From Lachnospiraceae bacterium (GTDB lineage Bacteria; Bacillota; Clostridia; Lachnospirales; Lachnospiraceae): a stretch of 64,000 nt of DNA. The translations under genes and the position numbers were made by a program. Below, in pieces: positions 8,429 through 17,139 of the stretch; position 1 is the first letter of the stretch, and each line of letters begins with the position of its first letter. Below the pieces are notes generated by a model, which was not told where the DNA came from, searched no databases, and saw only the letters and a program-made list of their open reading frames with translations. The stretch spans positions 310,001-374,000 of the forward strand of contig JAKVNF010000002.1 in assembly GCA_022483465.1 (NCBI GenBank), read 5' to 3'.

Positions 8429-8457
8429 TTGTGAATTGTCCGGCCGTGTTGTATCAT
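8429..8457 (+). promoter_or_regulatory. sigma-A promoter for yajC
   Basis: TTGTGA, a 17-base spacer and TATCAT lie 39 bases upstream of the yajC start and downstream of the hairpin array. The expected start site is near 8464. A GGAGG ribosome binding site precedes the ATG. Confidence 0.7.
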
Positions 8458-8495
8458 TGGCCTAGTTTGGTAAAAATTTACGGAGGATATCAATC

Positions 8496-8882
8496 ATGCT
8501 GCAGAATGCACTTCTCTTGTCGTCCTCGTCTTCCTCTAGCGGAGGCGGGGTGATGATGATCGTCTACCTGGTCATCATCGTCGTGTTCTTCTATTTCTTC
8601 TTCATTCGCCCGCAGAGGAAGGAGCAGAAGGAGAAGGATACGATGCTCAGCTCCCTGGAGGTCGGAGATTCCGTTCTGACCACCGCCGGCTTCTACGGCA
8701 TCGTCATCGACATCACCGATGACACCGTCATCGTTGAGTTCGGCAACAACAAGAACTGCCGGATCCCGATGCAGAAGTCCGCAATCGTCCAGATCGAGAA
8801 GCCTCAGGACGCTGCCGCTGTGGCAGAGGACAAGTCCGAGGACAAGAAGGACGAGAAGAAGGAAGACAAAAAGACCAAGTGA
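8496..8882 (+). CDS. yajC: preprotein translocase subunit YajC
   Basis: Small single-pass membrane protein that associates with SecDF and assists Sec-dependent export. After a short serine-rich N-terminus, one hydrophobic helix (about residues 19-37) is followed by FIRPQRKEQK, the family hallmark, and a cytosolic beta-rich domain (GDSVLTTAGFYGIV). The C-terminus is an unusually long, highly charged Asp/Glu/Lys tail of about 30 residues. It has its own promoter and a strong terminator, so it is monocistronic. No secD or secF is adjacent, although tgt-yajC proximity is common in bacteria. Confidence 0.93.
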   Translation: MLQNALLLSSSSSSSGGGVMMIVYLVIIVVFFYFFFIRPQRKEQKEKDTMLSSLEVGDSVLTTAGFYGIVIDITDDTVIVEFGNNKNCRIPMQKSAIVQIEKPQDAAAVAEDKSEDKKDEKKEDKKTK

Positions 8883-8887
8883 GCATC

Positions 8888-8926
8888 CGCCCCCTCTGCC
8901 GGCATCCGGGACAGAGGGGGCGTTTT
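8888..8926 (+). terminator. intrinsic terminator of yajC
   Basis: CGCCCCCTCTG and CAGAGGGGGCG form an 11-bp perfect stem with a 13-base loop, followed directly by TTTT. Confidence 0.9.
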
Positions 8927-9008
8927 GCACCTGGCATACAAACCCGCCGCAGCCAGAAACGTATCATACGTTTTTTGTATGAGGTTCGGTAGGAAACGGA
9001 TATCTGAA

Positions 9009-9037
9009 TTGCATCCTCGTTCCGATTCGGCTAGAAT
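9009..9037 (+). promoter_or_regulatory. sigma-A promoter for leuB-ilvD-ilvB
   Basis: TTGCAT, a 17-base spacer and TAGAAT. Transcription would start near 9044, leaving a leader of about 115 bases before leuB. The stretch 8927-9008 before it holds only a weak AACGTA-TCA-TACGTT stem with a T-run (8958-8976). Confidence 0.72.
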
Positions 9038-9122
9038 GGCGTTTGTTAGTCCAAAAAGAGCGGGTGATCCGGCAGGACGAACCAGCGCGCCGCCTGTTGT
9101 ACGGCGGCACCCGGGCAGGATC

Positions 9123-9144
9123 CCGTGCCCCCATGGGGGCACGG
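9123..9144 (+). promoter_or_regulatory. perfect hairpin immediately upstream of the leuB ribosome binding site
   Basis: CCGTGCCCCCA and TGGGGGCACGG form a perfect 22-base palindrome ending three bases before AGGAGG of leuB. No T-run follows, so it is not a terminator by itself. A second stem (GCCGCC/GGCGGC) lies about 30 bases upstream in the same leader. Position suggests a role in translation or mRNA stability, but this is inference. Confidence 0.6.
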
Positions 9145-9157
9145 ACAGGAGGTAACT

Positions 9158-10264
9158 ATGAATCTGGATATCGCTTGCATTCCGGGCGACGGAATCGGCC
9201 CGGAAATTGTGACCGAAGCAAAGAAGGTGCTAGAGGCCGTATGCCGTGCATACGGCCACACCATTACCTTTACCGATCTCTACATGGGCGGCTGCGCCAT
9301 CGACAAGTTCGGGGTGCCGCTTCCCGAGGAGACGGTGGCGACCGCAAAGACCAAGAAGGCGGTCCTGATGGGGTCCATCGGCGGAGACGCCAGGACCTCC
9401 CCCTGGTACAAGCTCGAGCCCCAAAAGCGGCCCGAGGCGGGACTCCTTGCCATCCGCAAGGCCCTGGGCCTGTACGCGAACCTTCGTCCCGCCTACCTCT
9501 TCCCGGAGCTTGCGGACTCCTGCCCGCTGGCTGCCAAAGAGGGCGGACGCACCTTTGACCTCGTGATCGTCCGGGAGCTGACCGGAGGCCTGTACTTCGG
9601 AGACCGCTGGACGAAGACGATCGACGGCGTGGAGACCGCCGTCGACACCTTGAAGTACAACGAGAACGAGATCCGCCGCGTCGCGAAGACCGCCTTCGAC
9701 ATCGCCTCCAAGCGCACAAAGAAGGTCACCTCCGTCGACAAGGCAAACGTGCTCGACACCTCCCGCCTGTGGCGCAAGGTGGTGCATGAGGTGGCAAAGG
9801 ACTACCCGGACGTCGAGGTCAACGACATGCTCGTCGACAACTGCGCGATGCAGCTCGTCAAGGACCCGGAGCAGTTCGACGTCATTCTCACCGAAAACAT
9901 GTTTGGAGACATCCTCTCGGATGAGGCCTCCATGATCACGGGCTCCATCGGCATGCTCAGCTCCGCCTCCTTAAACGAGACGAGCTTTGGCCTCTACGAG
10001 CCCAGCCACGGCTCCGCGCCGGACATCGCAGGACAGAACATCGCAAACCCGATTGCCACCATTCTCTCCGCGGCCATGATGCTGCGCTACAGCTTCAGCC
10101 TCACAAAAGAAGCAGACGCGATCGAGGCAGCGGTCAAGAAGACCCTGGCAGACGGCATCCGCTCCAGGGACCTGATGCCCCGGGATCCCGCAGAGCGGGA
10201 GGGCCTCACCGAGGTGTCCTGCAGCGGCATGGGCGATGCGGTTGCCGCAAGAATTCATCGTTGA
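9158..10264 (+). CDS. leuB: 3-isopropylmalate dehydrogenase
   Basis: NAD-dependent oxidative decarboxylase of leucine synthesis (3-isopropylmalate to 2-oxoisocaproate). The N-terminal [12 protein letters not shown], the [12 protein letters not shown] loop, [20 protein letters not shown] and [12 protein letters not shown] mark the family and its metal and NAD sites. The start at 9158 follows AGGAGG; an in-frame ATG at 9125 lies within the leader hairpin and is unlikely. The product is 368 residues. ilvD follows after 50 bases containing a GCCCTGC/GCAGGGC stem (10276-10295) without a T-run. leuA and leuCD are not in the window. Confidence 0.95.
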   Translation: MNLDIACIPGDGIGPEIVTEAKKVLEAVCRAYGHTITFTDLYMGGCAIDKFGVPLPEETVATAKTKKAVLMGSIGGDARTSPWYKLEPQKRPEAGLLAIRKALGLYANLRPAYLFPELADSCPLAAKEGGRTFDLVIVRELTGGLYFGDRWTKTIDGVETAVDTLKYNENEIRRVAKTAFDIASKRTKKVTSVDKANVLDTSRLWRKVVHEVAKDYPDVEVNDMLVDNCAMQLVKDPEQFDVILTENMFGDILSDEASMITGSIGMLSSASLNETSFGLYEPSHGSAPDIAGQNIANPIATILSAAMMLRYSFSLTKEADAIEAAVKKTLADGIRSRDLMPRDPAEREGLTEVSCSGMGDAVAARIHR

Positions 10265-10314
10265 TTTTCACAGCAGCCCTGCGAAGAGGCAGGGCAGAAA
10301 GAGATTAAAACACT

Positions 10315-12003
10315 ATGCTCAGTGATAATGTCAAGAAGGGCGTCCAGCAGGCGCCCCACAGAAGTCTGTTCAACGCACTCGGATTCACCAAGGAGGAGAT
10401 GGCAAAGCCGCTCATCGGCGTTGTCTGCTCCTACAATGAGATCATCCCCGGCCACATGAACCTGGACAAGATCGCCCAGGCAGTCAAGCTCGGCGTCGCC
10501 GAGGCGGGCGGCATGCCCGTCATGGTCCCTGCCATCGCGGTCTGCGACGGCATCGCCATGGGCCATGTCGGCATGAAGTACTCCCTGGTGACCAGAGACC
10601 TGATCGCGGACTCCACCGAGTGTCTCGCCAAGGCCCATCAGTTTGACGCCCTGGTCATGATCCCCAACTGCGACAAGAACGTCCCCGGCCTTCTGATGGC
10701 AGCGGCAAGAATCAACATCCCCACGGTCTTTGTCTCCGGCGGCCCGATGCTGGCAGGCCATGTCAACGGAAAGAAGCGCTCCTTAAGCTCCATGTTCGAG
10801 GCGGTGGGTTCCTACGATGCGGGCAAGATCACCGCAGAGGAGCTTGCCAACTACGAGGAGAACGTCTGCCCGACCTGCGGCTCCTGCTCCGGCATGTACA
10901 CCGCAAACTCCATGAACTGCCTGACCGAGGCCATCGGCATGGGCCTTCGCGGCAACGGCACGATCCCCGCGGTCTACTCCGCGAGAATCCGCCTCGCCAA
11001 GGAGGCAGGCTACCAGGTGATGTACTGCCTTGAGCACAACATCCGTCCCAGAGACATCATGACCCGGGACGCCTTTGAGAACGCCCTGACGGTGGATATG
11101 GCCCTTGGCTGCTCCACCAACACTATGCTTCATCTGCCGGCCATCGCCCACGAGTGCGGCATCGAGCTGAACATGGAGTTCGCAAACGAGATCTCCAGCA
11201 AGACCCCGAACCTCTGCCATCTGGCACCGGCTGGCCCGACCTACATGGAGGACCTGAACGAGGCAGGCGGCATCTACGCCGTCATGAAGGAGCTGACCAA
11301 GAAGAACCTCCTGCACCTGGACGGCATCACCGTCACCGGAAAGACGACGGGAGAGAACATCAAGGATGCAGTGAACAAGAACCCTGAGGTCATCCGTCCC
11401 ATCGACAACCCCTACATGCCCAACGGCGGCATCGCCGTCTTAAAGGGCAACATCGCCCCGGACACCGGCATCGTCAAGAGATCCGCTGTGGCGCCCGAGA
11501 TGATGAAGCACGAGGGACCCGCCAGAGTCTTTGACTGCGAGGAGGATGCCATCAAGGCCATCACCACCGGCAAGATCCACGACGGCGATGTGGTTGTCAT
11601 CCGCTATGAGGGACCTAAGGGCGGCCCGGGCATGCGCGAGATGCTGAATCCCACCTCCGCGATCATCGGCATGGGCCTTGGCAGCACCGTGGCTCTGCTC
11701 ACCGACGGCCGCTTCTCCGGCGCATCGAGAGGTGCCGCCATCGGCCACATCTCCCCGGAAGCAGCAGTCGGCGGACCGATCGCCCTCATCGAGGAGGGAG
11801 ATATCATCTCCATCGACATCCCGAACAACAGCCTGAACGTGAAGGTCTCCGATGAGGAGCTGGCGCGCAGAAAGGCTGCCTGGAAGCCGAGAACCCCGAA
11901 GATCACCGACGGCTACCTGGCACGGTACCAGGCCCTCGTCACCTCCGGAAACCGCGGCGCCATCCTGGAGCTTCCCAAGGAGCTTCGCCCGGACGCACAG
12001 TGA
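10315..12003 (+). CDS. ilvD: dihydroxy-acid dehydratase
   Basis: Iron-sulfur enzyme dehydrating 2,3-dihydroxy acids to 2-oxo acids in isoleucine, valine and leucine synthesis. Cluster ligands are visible in [11 protein letters not shown] (about residues 120-130) and [18 protein letters not shown] (about residues 185-202). The C-terminal [19 protein letters not shown] motif is typical. Length (562 residues) is normal for the shorter IlvD type. It sits between leuB and ilvB with short gaps, consistent with one operon. Confidence 0.96.
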   Translation: MLSDNVKKGVQQAPHRSLFNALGFTKEEMAKPLIGVVCSYNEIIPGHMNLDKIAQAVKLGVAEAGGMPVMVPAIAVCDGIAMGHVGMKYSLVTRDLIADSTECLAKAHQFDALVMIPNCDKNVPGLLMAAARINIPTVFVSGGPMLAGHVNGKKRSLSSMFEAVGSYDAGKITAEELANYEENVCPTCGSCSGMYTANSMNCLTEAIGMGLRGNGTIPAVYSARIRLAKEAGYQVMYCLEHNIRPRDIMTRDAFENALTVDMALGCSTNTMLHLPAIAHECGIELNMEFANEISSKTPNLCHLAPAGPTYMEDLNEAGGIYAVMKELTKKNLLHLDGITVTGKTTGENIKDAVNKNPEVIRPIDNPYMPNGGIAVLKGNIAPDTGIVKRSAVAPEMMKHEGPARVFDCEEDAIKAITTGKIHDGDVVVIRYEGPKGGPGMREMLNPTSAIIGMGLGSTVALLTDGRFSGASRGAAIGHISPEAAVGGPIALIEEGDIISIDIPNNSLNVKVSDEELARRKAAWKPRTPKITDGYLARYQALVTSGNRGAILELPKELRPDAQ

Positions 12004-12036
12004 GCGGCGCCTGCATTTCGCAAGAGAGAGTACAAC

Positions 12037-13752
12037 ATGAAACTCAATGGTTCTGAAATCATCGTGCAGTGCCTGAAGGAGCAGGGCGTGGATACCGTCT
12101 TCGGCTATCCGGGCGGGTCCATCTTAAACGTCTATGACGCGCTCTATCAGCACGCCGGGGAGATTCGGCACGTTTTAACCAGCCACGAGCAGGGCGCCGC
12201 CCACGCGGCGGACGGCTATGCAAGGGCCTCCGGAAAGGTGGGCGTCTGCATGGCCACCTCCGGCCCCGGAGCCACCAACCTGGTCACCGGCATTGCCACC
12301 GCCTACATGGACTCCGTCCCGATCGTCGCCATCACCTGCAACGTGACCCTGCCGCTTCTTGGCAAGGACAGCTTCCAGGAGGTGGACATCGCGGGCATCA
12401 CCATGCCCATCACCAAGCACGGCTTCATCGTCAAGGACGTGGAGCAGCTTGCCCCCACGATCCGCCGCGCCTTCCGCATCGCGAAAACAGGGCGCCCGGG
12501 TCCTGTCCTCGTGGACATCACGAAGGACGTGACCGCGGCGGTCACGGAGTTTGTGCCGGCGACCCCCGCCGAGCTCTCCAGCAGAGCGATGTCCCGGGTG
12601 AACAGCTCCCTCCCCGCAGAGAAGAAGTACACCGAGGCGGATTTGGACGAGGCAGCCGCCATGATCCAAGCCGCCAAGCGCCCCTTCCTGTATGTGGGCG
12701 GCGGCGCCGTCTGGGCCGATGCCTGGAAGGAAGTCCGCGCCCTGGATGCGCTCCTCGATGCCCCCGTCTGCGACACGCTGATGGGAAAGGGCGTCTTTGA
12801 CGGGAGCGATCCCCACTACACCGGCATGATCGGCATGCACGGGACCAAGGCCTCGAACTTCGGCCTCTCCCAGGCAGACCTCGTCATTGCCCTGGGCACC
12901 CGCTTTTCCGACCGGCAGATCGGCAACGCCAAGACCTTCTGCAAGGACGCAAAGATCCTGCAGATCGACATCGACGACGCCGAGATCAACAAAAACGTCC
13001 GGGTCACCAAGGCCCTGGTCGGGGACCTGAAGGAGATCCTCGCCGCGCTGAACGGGAAGCTTCGAAAGACCTCCCATCCGGAGTGGCTTGCAAAGATCCA
13101 GGAGCTCAAAAAGACCTATCCGCTGTCCTATGACCGCGACCGGCTGACCTGCCCCATGGTCATTGAGGCGCTGGACAAAGCAACCAAGGGCGACGCGATC
13201 ATCACCACCGATGTCGGCCAGCACCAGATGTGGACCGCCCAGTATTACACCTTCCACGCGCCGCGGCATCTTCTCACTTCCGGCGGACTTGGTACCATGG
13301 GATACGGACTTGGTGCCGCCATTGGTGCAAAAATAGCAGAGCCGGACAAGACCGTGGTGAACATCACGGGAGACGGGTGCTTCCGCATGAATCTGGTGGA
13401 GCTCGCCACCGCAAGCCGCTACAACCTGCACGTGATCGACATCATCGTTGACAACCAGGTGCTGGGCATGGTGCGGCAGTGGCAGACGCTCTACTACGGC
13501 AAGCGCTATTCCCAGACGATCCTTACGGACAAGGTCGACTACTGCAAGGTGGCCGAGGGCATGGGCTGCATCGCGATCCGCATTCAGGATCCCGCCGATG
13601 TGGAGCCCGCGCTCCAGAAGGCCCTCGCCGCAGACGGCCCCGTGGTCATCGACTGCTGCATCGCAGAAGACGACAAGGTGTTCCCGATGGTCTCGCCCGG
13701 AAGTGACATCGCACAGGCCTTCGATGCAGAGGACCTTGCGAAGAAACAGTGA
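12037..13752 (+). CDS. ilvB: acetolactate synthase large subunit
   Basis: Thiamine-diphosphate enzyme condensing pyruvate to acetolactate, or with 2-oxobutyrate to acetohydroxybutyrate. The catalytic Glu is in SHEQGAAHAADGYAR (near residue 50). A TPP-binding motif begins at GDGCFRMNLVELATA and ends at VDNQVLGM. Length (571 residues) matches the biosynthetic enzyme. No small regulatory subunit gene (ilvN/ilvH) follows; the next gene is an unrelated L,D-transpeptidase with its own promoter. The regulatory subunit is probably encoded elsewhere. Confidence 0.95.
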   Translation: MKLNGSEIIVQCLKEQGVDTVFGYPGGSILNVYDALYQHAGEIRHVLTSHEQGAAHAADGYARASGKVGVCMATSGPGATNLVTGIATAYMDSVPIVAITCNVTLPLLGKDSFQEVDIAGITMPITKHGFIVKDVEQLAPTIRRAFRIAKTGRPGPVLVDITKDVTAAVTEFVPATPAELSSRAMSRVNSSLPAEKKYTEADLDEAAAMIQAAKRPFLYVGGGAVWADAWKEVRALDALLDAPVCDTLMGKGVFDGSDPHYTGMIGMHGTKASNFGLSQADLVIALGTRFSDRQIGNAKTFCKDAKILQIDIDDAEINKNVRVTKALVGDLKEILAALNGKLRKTSHPEWLAKIQELKKTYPLSYDRDRLTCPMVIEALDKATKGDAIITTDVGQHQMWTAQYYTFHAPRHLLTSGGLGTMGYGLGAAIGAKIAEPDKTVVNITGDGCFRMNLVELATASRYNLHVIDIIVDNQVLGMVRQWQTLYYGKRYSQTILTDKVDYCKVAEGMGCIAIRIQDPADVEPALQKALAADGPVVIDCCIAEDDKVFPMVSPGSDIAQAFDAEDLAKKQ

Positions 13753-13764
13753 AGAGGATATAAT
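13736..13764 (+). promoter_or_regulatory. sigma-A promoter for the L,D-transpeptidase gene
   Basis: TTGCGA, a 17-base spacer and a consensus TATAAT. The -35 box lies inside the 3' end of ilvB and the -10 box lies just after its stop codon. Confidence 0.72.
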
Positions 13765-13789
13765 CCCGGAGATGTGCGGGCTTATATCC
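13756..13789 (+). promoter_or_regulatory. inverted repeat covering the -10 box and start region
   Basis: GGATATAA and TTATATCC, with inner CCCG/CGGG arms, form a 12-bp stem with one mismatch and an eight-base loop. It spans the -10 box and the predicted transcription start of the L,D-transpeptidase gene. No T-run follows. It could be an operator or simply a weak 3' hairpin for ilvB. Confidence 0.5.
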
Positions 13790-13828
13790 CGCGACAGACA
13801 TCATGTTTTTCTACCGGGAGGAGAATCC

Positions 13829-14713
13829 ATGCGCAAGACGCTTTCCAAACTTCTCTGCCTGGCTGCAGCTGCGCTTCTGACCGCCTTTGCGGCGGTCCCG
13901 GCGAAGTCAGCCAAGGCAGCCACGACCGATGAGCAGACGCAGGCCGTCATTGATTACATCGCGAGCCTTTCGCCCGCCGCACCCCAGTGTCAGATCACCT
14001 ATGACTTCGGGGACGGCAAGACCTACACCGTGGGCCCCGAGATGGCCATGTCCATGATGAAAACCAATGACGACGGCTCCTACTACATCGATCCCACCAC
14101 CAACTACTACGTGCTCGACGCCGACAAGATGATCGGCTTCTTCACGTCGCTCGATCAGCAGTTCCAGCCGACGCAGAACGGCGCGGATTTCACGACCCGC
14201 ACCGGCAAGTACCTGCACTACGACCAGACGGACAACGATGCGAGAGTGATCGACGTGCTGAAGGAGGTCCCCTACCTCTCCGAGGCGATCATGGCGCAGA
14301 AGACCGAGACCAGAACTCCTGCCCTCTCGCTGGGTTCGACCTACGTGGAGGTGGATCTGACCAACCAGAAGGCCTACTACTTTGACAACGGCACCGTCAC
14401 CTGGTCCTCCGACATTGTCAGCGGCAATGTCAGCGAGAACAACGCAACACCGGTGGGTGTCTTTGCTATCAACAAGTACATGACCACTGACACCGTGCTC
14501 ATCGGGGAGGGCAACTCCTATCAGACGCCGGTGTCCTACTGGATGCCCTTCGTCGGCAACAGCGTCGGGCTCCACGATGCCACCTGGCGGTCCTACTTCG
14601 GCGGCACCATCTACAAGACCAACGGCTCTCACGGCTGTGTCAACCTTCCCTATGAAAAGGCGAAGGGACTCTACAGCCTGGTCTCCGTCGGCACCCCCGT
14701 CATCGTCCACTGA
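13829..14713 (+). CDS. secreted L,D-transpeptidase (YkuD domain)
   Basis: Predicted exported enzyme that cross-links or modifies peptidoglycan through 3-3 linkages. A signal peptide is clear: RKTLSK, a hydrophobic stretch and a likely AKA/AKSAKA cleavage region within the first 30 residues. The catalytic YkuD motif is near the C-terminus: His in GLHDATW, then SHGCVN with the active Cys near residue 270. The middle region of about 150 residues is not recognised. The start at 13829 follows GGGAGGAG. Its promoter and downstream terminator indicate a single-gene transcript. Confidence 0.9.
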   Translation: MRKTLSKLLCLAAAALLTAFAAVPAKSAKAATTDEQTQAVIDYIASLSPAAPQCQITYDFGDGKTYTVGPEMAMSMMKTNDDGSYYIDPTTNYYVLDADKMIGFFTSLDQQFQPTQNGADFTTRTGKYLHYDQTDNDARVIDVLKEVPYLSEAIMAQKTETRTPALSLGSTYVEVDLTNQKAYYFDNGTVTWSSDIVSGNVSENNATPVGVFAINKYMTTDTVLIGEGNSYQTPVSYWMPFVGNSVGLHDATWRSYFGGTIYKTNGSHGCVNLPYEKAKGLYSLVSVGTPVIVH

Positions 14714-14730
14714 CGGCGGGATCCATCCAG

Positions 14731-14769
14731 AAACAAGGGAGGAAGCGGGAAACAGCTTCCTCTTTGTTT
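14731..14769 (+). terminator. intrinsic terminator between the L,D-transpeptidase gene and serC
   Basis: AAACAAGGGAGGAAGC pairs with GCTTCCTCTTTGTTT over about 15 bp with G-T wobble and an eight-base loop. A-rich and T-rich flanks make it usable in both directions. Confidence 0.75.
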
Positions 14770-14799
14770 ATACAATCCACGACAGGAGGAAATGGAGAA

Positions 14800-15891
14800 A
14801 TGGGACGAGTTTATAACTTTTCGGCGGGCCCGGCAATGCTTCCCCTCGAGGTACTCGAGGAGGCGCAGCGGGATCTTTTGGATTACAAGGGAACCGGCAT
14901 GTCCGTCATGGAGATGAGTCATCGGGGCAAGGTCTTCGACGGCATCATCAAGCAGGCCGAGGCAGATTTCCGCACCCTGGTGGGCGTTCCGGACAACTAC
15001 TACGTGCTGTTCTTACAGGGCGGCGGCTCCCAGCTCTTCGCCGAGGTTCCGCTGAACCTGATGAGGAACAAGAAGGCCGGCTATGTCATCACCGGCAACT
15101 GGGCCAAGAAGGCATGGCAGGAGGCGCAGAAGTACGGCGACGCCGTCGCGCTTGCTTCCTCCGCTGACCAGAACTTCACCTACATCCCCGACTGCTCCGA
15201 CCTGCCGATCACCTCGGATATGGACTACGTCTACATCTGCGAGAACAACACGATCTACGGCACCGAGTACTTCACCCTGCCCAACACCAAGGGCGTCGAC
15301 CTCGTGGCAGATGTCTCCTCCAACTTCCTGTCCCGTCCGATCGATGTGACCAAGTATGGCATGTTCTTCGGCGGCGTGCAGAAGAACGTGGGCCCCGCCG
15401 GCTGCGTCATCGCCGTCATCCGCAAGGATCTCGTGCGCGAGGATCTGCCGGAGCAGGTGCCGACCATGCTGCGGTTTGACACCCAGGCAAAGAAGGACTC
15501 CCTCTACAACACACCGCCCTGCTGGCAGATCTACATCTGCGGCCTGGTCTTCAAGTGGCTGCTGAAGATGGGCGGCCTCGAGGAGATGAACCGCCGCAAC
15601 GAGGCCAAGGCAAAGATCTTCTACGATGCCCTGGATGCCTCGACCCTCTTCAAGGGCACCGTCCGCAAGCAGGACCGCTCTCTGATGAACGCGCCGTTTG
15701 TGACCGGCAACAAGGATCTGGATGCCGAGTTCGTCAAGGAGGCCGAGGCACAGGGGCTCGTCTCCCTGAAGGGCCATCGGACCGTGGGCGGCATGCGCGC
15801 CTCCATGTACAACGCCATGCCCATCGAGGGTGTTGAGAAGCTCGTCTCCTTCATGAAGGAGTTCGAGGCAAAGCACCCGGTACTGGATTGA
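14800..15891 (+). CDS. serC: phosphoserine aminotransferase
   Basis: PLP enzyme converting 3-phosphohydroxypyruvate and glutamate to phosphoserine. The family N-terminus YNFSAGPAMLP, the MEMSHRGKVF segment, and the Schiff-base Lys in FFGGVQKNVGPAG (near residue 190) are present, and RASMYNAMP near the end is typical. The start at 14800 has AGGAGGA upstream and removes a spurious N-terminal extension. It is followed 16 bases later by serA, so both enzymes of the phosphorylated serine route are co-transcribed. Confidence 0.96.
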   Translation: MGRVYNFSAGPAMLPLEVLEEAQRDLLDYKGTGMSVMEMSHRGKVFDGIIKQAEADFRTLVGVPDNYYVLFLQGGGSQLFAEVPLNLMRNKKAGYVITGNWAKKAWQEAQKYGDAVALASSADQNFTYIPDCSDLPITSDMDYVYICENNTIYGTEYFTLPNTKGVDLVADVSSNFLSRPIDVTKYGMFFGGVQKNVGPAGCVIAVIRKDLVREDLPEQVPTMLRFDTQAKKDSLYNTPPCWQIYICGLVFKWLLKMGGLEEMNRRNEAKAKIFYDALDASTLFKGTVRKQDRSLMNAPFVTGNKDLDAEFVKEAEAQGLVSLKGHRTVGGMRASMYNAMPIEGVEKLVSFMKEFEAKHPVLD

Positions 15892-15907
15892 CACAAGGAG
15901 GAGCAAG

Positions 15908-17077
15908 ATGGCGAATTTCAAGTACGCAACCCTGAACAACATCGCAACGGCCGGCACGGACCGCTTCGACGCAAACTTCGAGGAGACCGAGAACCTGGAT
16001 GAGGCAAACGGCATCCTGGTCCGCTCCGCAAAGATGCACGACATGACCTTCTCCGACAACCTCCTTGCCATCGCAAGAGCAGGCGCCGGCGTCAACAACA
16101 TCCCCCTGGATGTCTGCGCGAAGAAGGGCATCGTGGTCTTCAACACCCCCGGTGCCAACGCCAACGGCGTCAAGGAGCTGGTGATCGCGGGCATGCTCCT
16201 CGCCTCCCGCGACATCGTCGAGGGCATCGACTGGGTCCGCTCCAAGTGGAATGACCCGGATGTGGCCGCCGATGTGGAGAAGGAGAAGAAGAAGTTCGCC
16301 GGCACCGAGATCGAGGGCAAGAGGCTCGGCATCATCGGCCTGGGCGCCATCGGCGTGCGGGTTGCGAATGCCGCGGTGTACCTCGGCATGGATGTCTACG
16401 GCTACGACCCCTACGTGGGTGTGGACAACGCCTGGCACCTCTCCCGCAAGGTCACCCATGTGACTGATATCAACGAGATCTACAAGAACTGCGACTTCAT
16501 CACGATCCACGTCCCGGCGATGGACTCCACCAAGGGGTACATCTCCAAGGAGGCCATCGACATGATGAAGCCCGGCGTCATCGTCCTGAACATGGCCCGC
16601 GACGTCCTCGTGGATGAGAAGGCCATGATCGCCGCCATCGACGCAGGGAAGGTGCGCCGCTATGTCTCCGATTTCCCGAACCCGACTGTGGCAGGCCACC
16701 GCGGCTGCATCACCACGCCGCACCTTGGCGCCTCCACCGAGGAGTCCGAGACCAACTGCGCCGTGATGGCAGCAGATGAGCTCCAGGAGTACCTGGAGAC
16801 CGGTTCCATCCGGAACTCCGTGAACTATCCTAAGTGCGAGCTGGGCGCGCTGCAGACCGCAAACCGCATCTGCATCTTCCACAGCAACAAGACAAACATG
16901 ATCTCGAAATTCACCGCCGTGCTCGGCGGAGCTGGGATCAACATTGCGGAGATGACGAACAAGTCCAAGGGCGAGGTCGCCTACTCCGTCTTCGATGTGG
17001 ACAGCAAGGTGTCGGAGGAGACCGTGAAGGCGCTCCAGGGCATTGACGATGTGTTCCGCGTCCGCGTGATTCAGTAA
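15908..17077 (+). CDS. serA: D-3-phosphoglycerate dehydrogenase with C-terminal ACT domain
   Basis: NAD-dependent first enzyme of serine synthesis. The Rossmann motif GLGAIGVRVANAA is near residues 142-154. The catalytic Arg lies in the NMARDVLVDE segment, and the His is in TTPHLGASTEES. Residues from about 315 to the end form an ACT domain, usually the serine-sensing feedback site. Length (389 residues) corresponds to the short type lacking the ASB domain. It lies between serC and a DUF1015 gene, a conserved arrangement in Clostridia. Confidence 0.95.
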   Translation: MANFKYATLNNIATAGTDRFDANFEETENLDEANGILVRSAKMHDMTFSDNLLAIARAGAGVNNIPLDVCAKKGIVVFNTPGANANGVKELVIAGMLLASRDIVEGIDWVRSKWNDPDVAADVEKEKKKFAGTEIEGKRLGIIGLGAIGVRVANAAVYLGMDVYGYDPYVGVDNAWHLSRKVTHVTDINEIYKNCDFITIHVPAMDSTKGYISKEAIDMMKPGVIVLNMARDVLVDEKAMIAAIDAGKVRRYVSDFPNPTVAGHRGCITTPHLGASTEESETNCAVMAADELQEYLETGSIRNSVNYPKCELGALQTANRICIFHSNKTNMISKFTAVLGGAGINIAEMTNKSKGEVAYSVFDVDSKVSEETVKALQGIDDVFRVRVIQ

Positions 17078-17096
17078 CCATAAACAGAAACTTTGA

Positions 17097-17127
17097 GGGG
17101 GCAGGTCCTTGCGGCCTGCCCCTTTTT
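17097..17127 (+). terminator. intrinsic terminator after serA
   Basis: GGGGCAGG and CCTGCCCC form an eight-base-pair stem followed by TTTTT. The last T is adjacent to the GGAGG ribosome binding site of the next gene, so the DUF1015 gene is probably expressed by partial read-through. Confidence 0.85.
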
Positions 17128-17139
17128 GGAGGAAAACAC

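Noticed and set aside
9043-9157. Leader peptide for attenuation upstream of leuB
   Set aside because: The open frame through the leader is not enriched in Leu/Ile/Val codons in a way typical of attenuators, has no stop before leuB, and no terminator is present.
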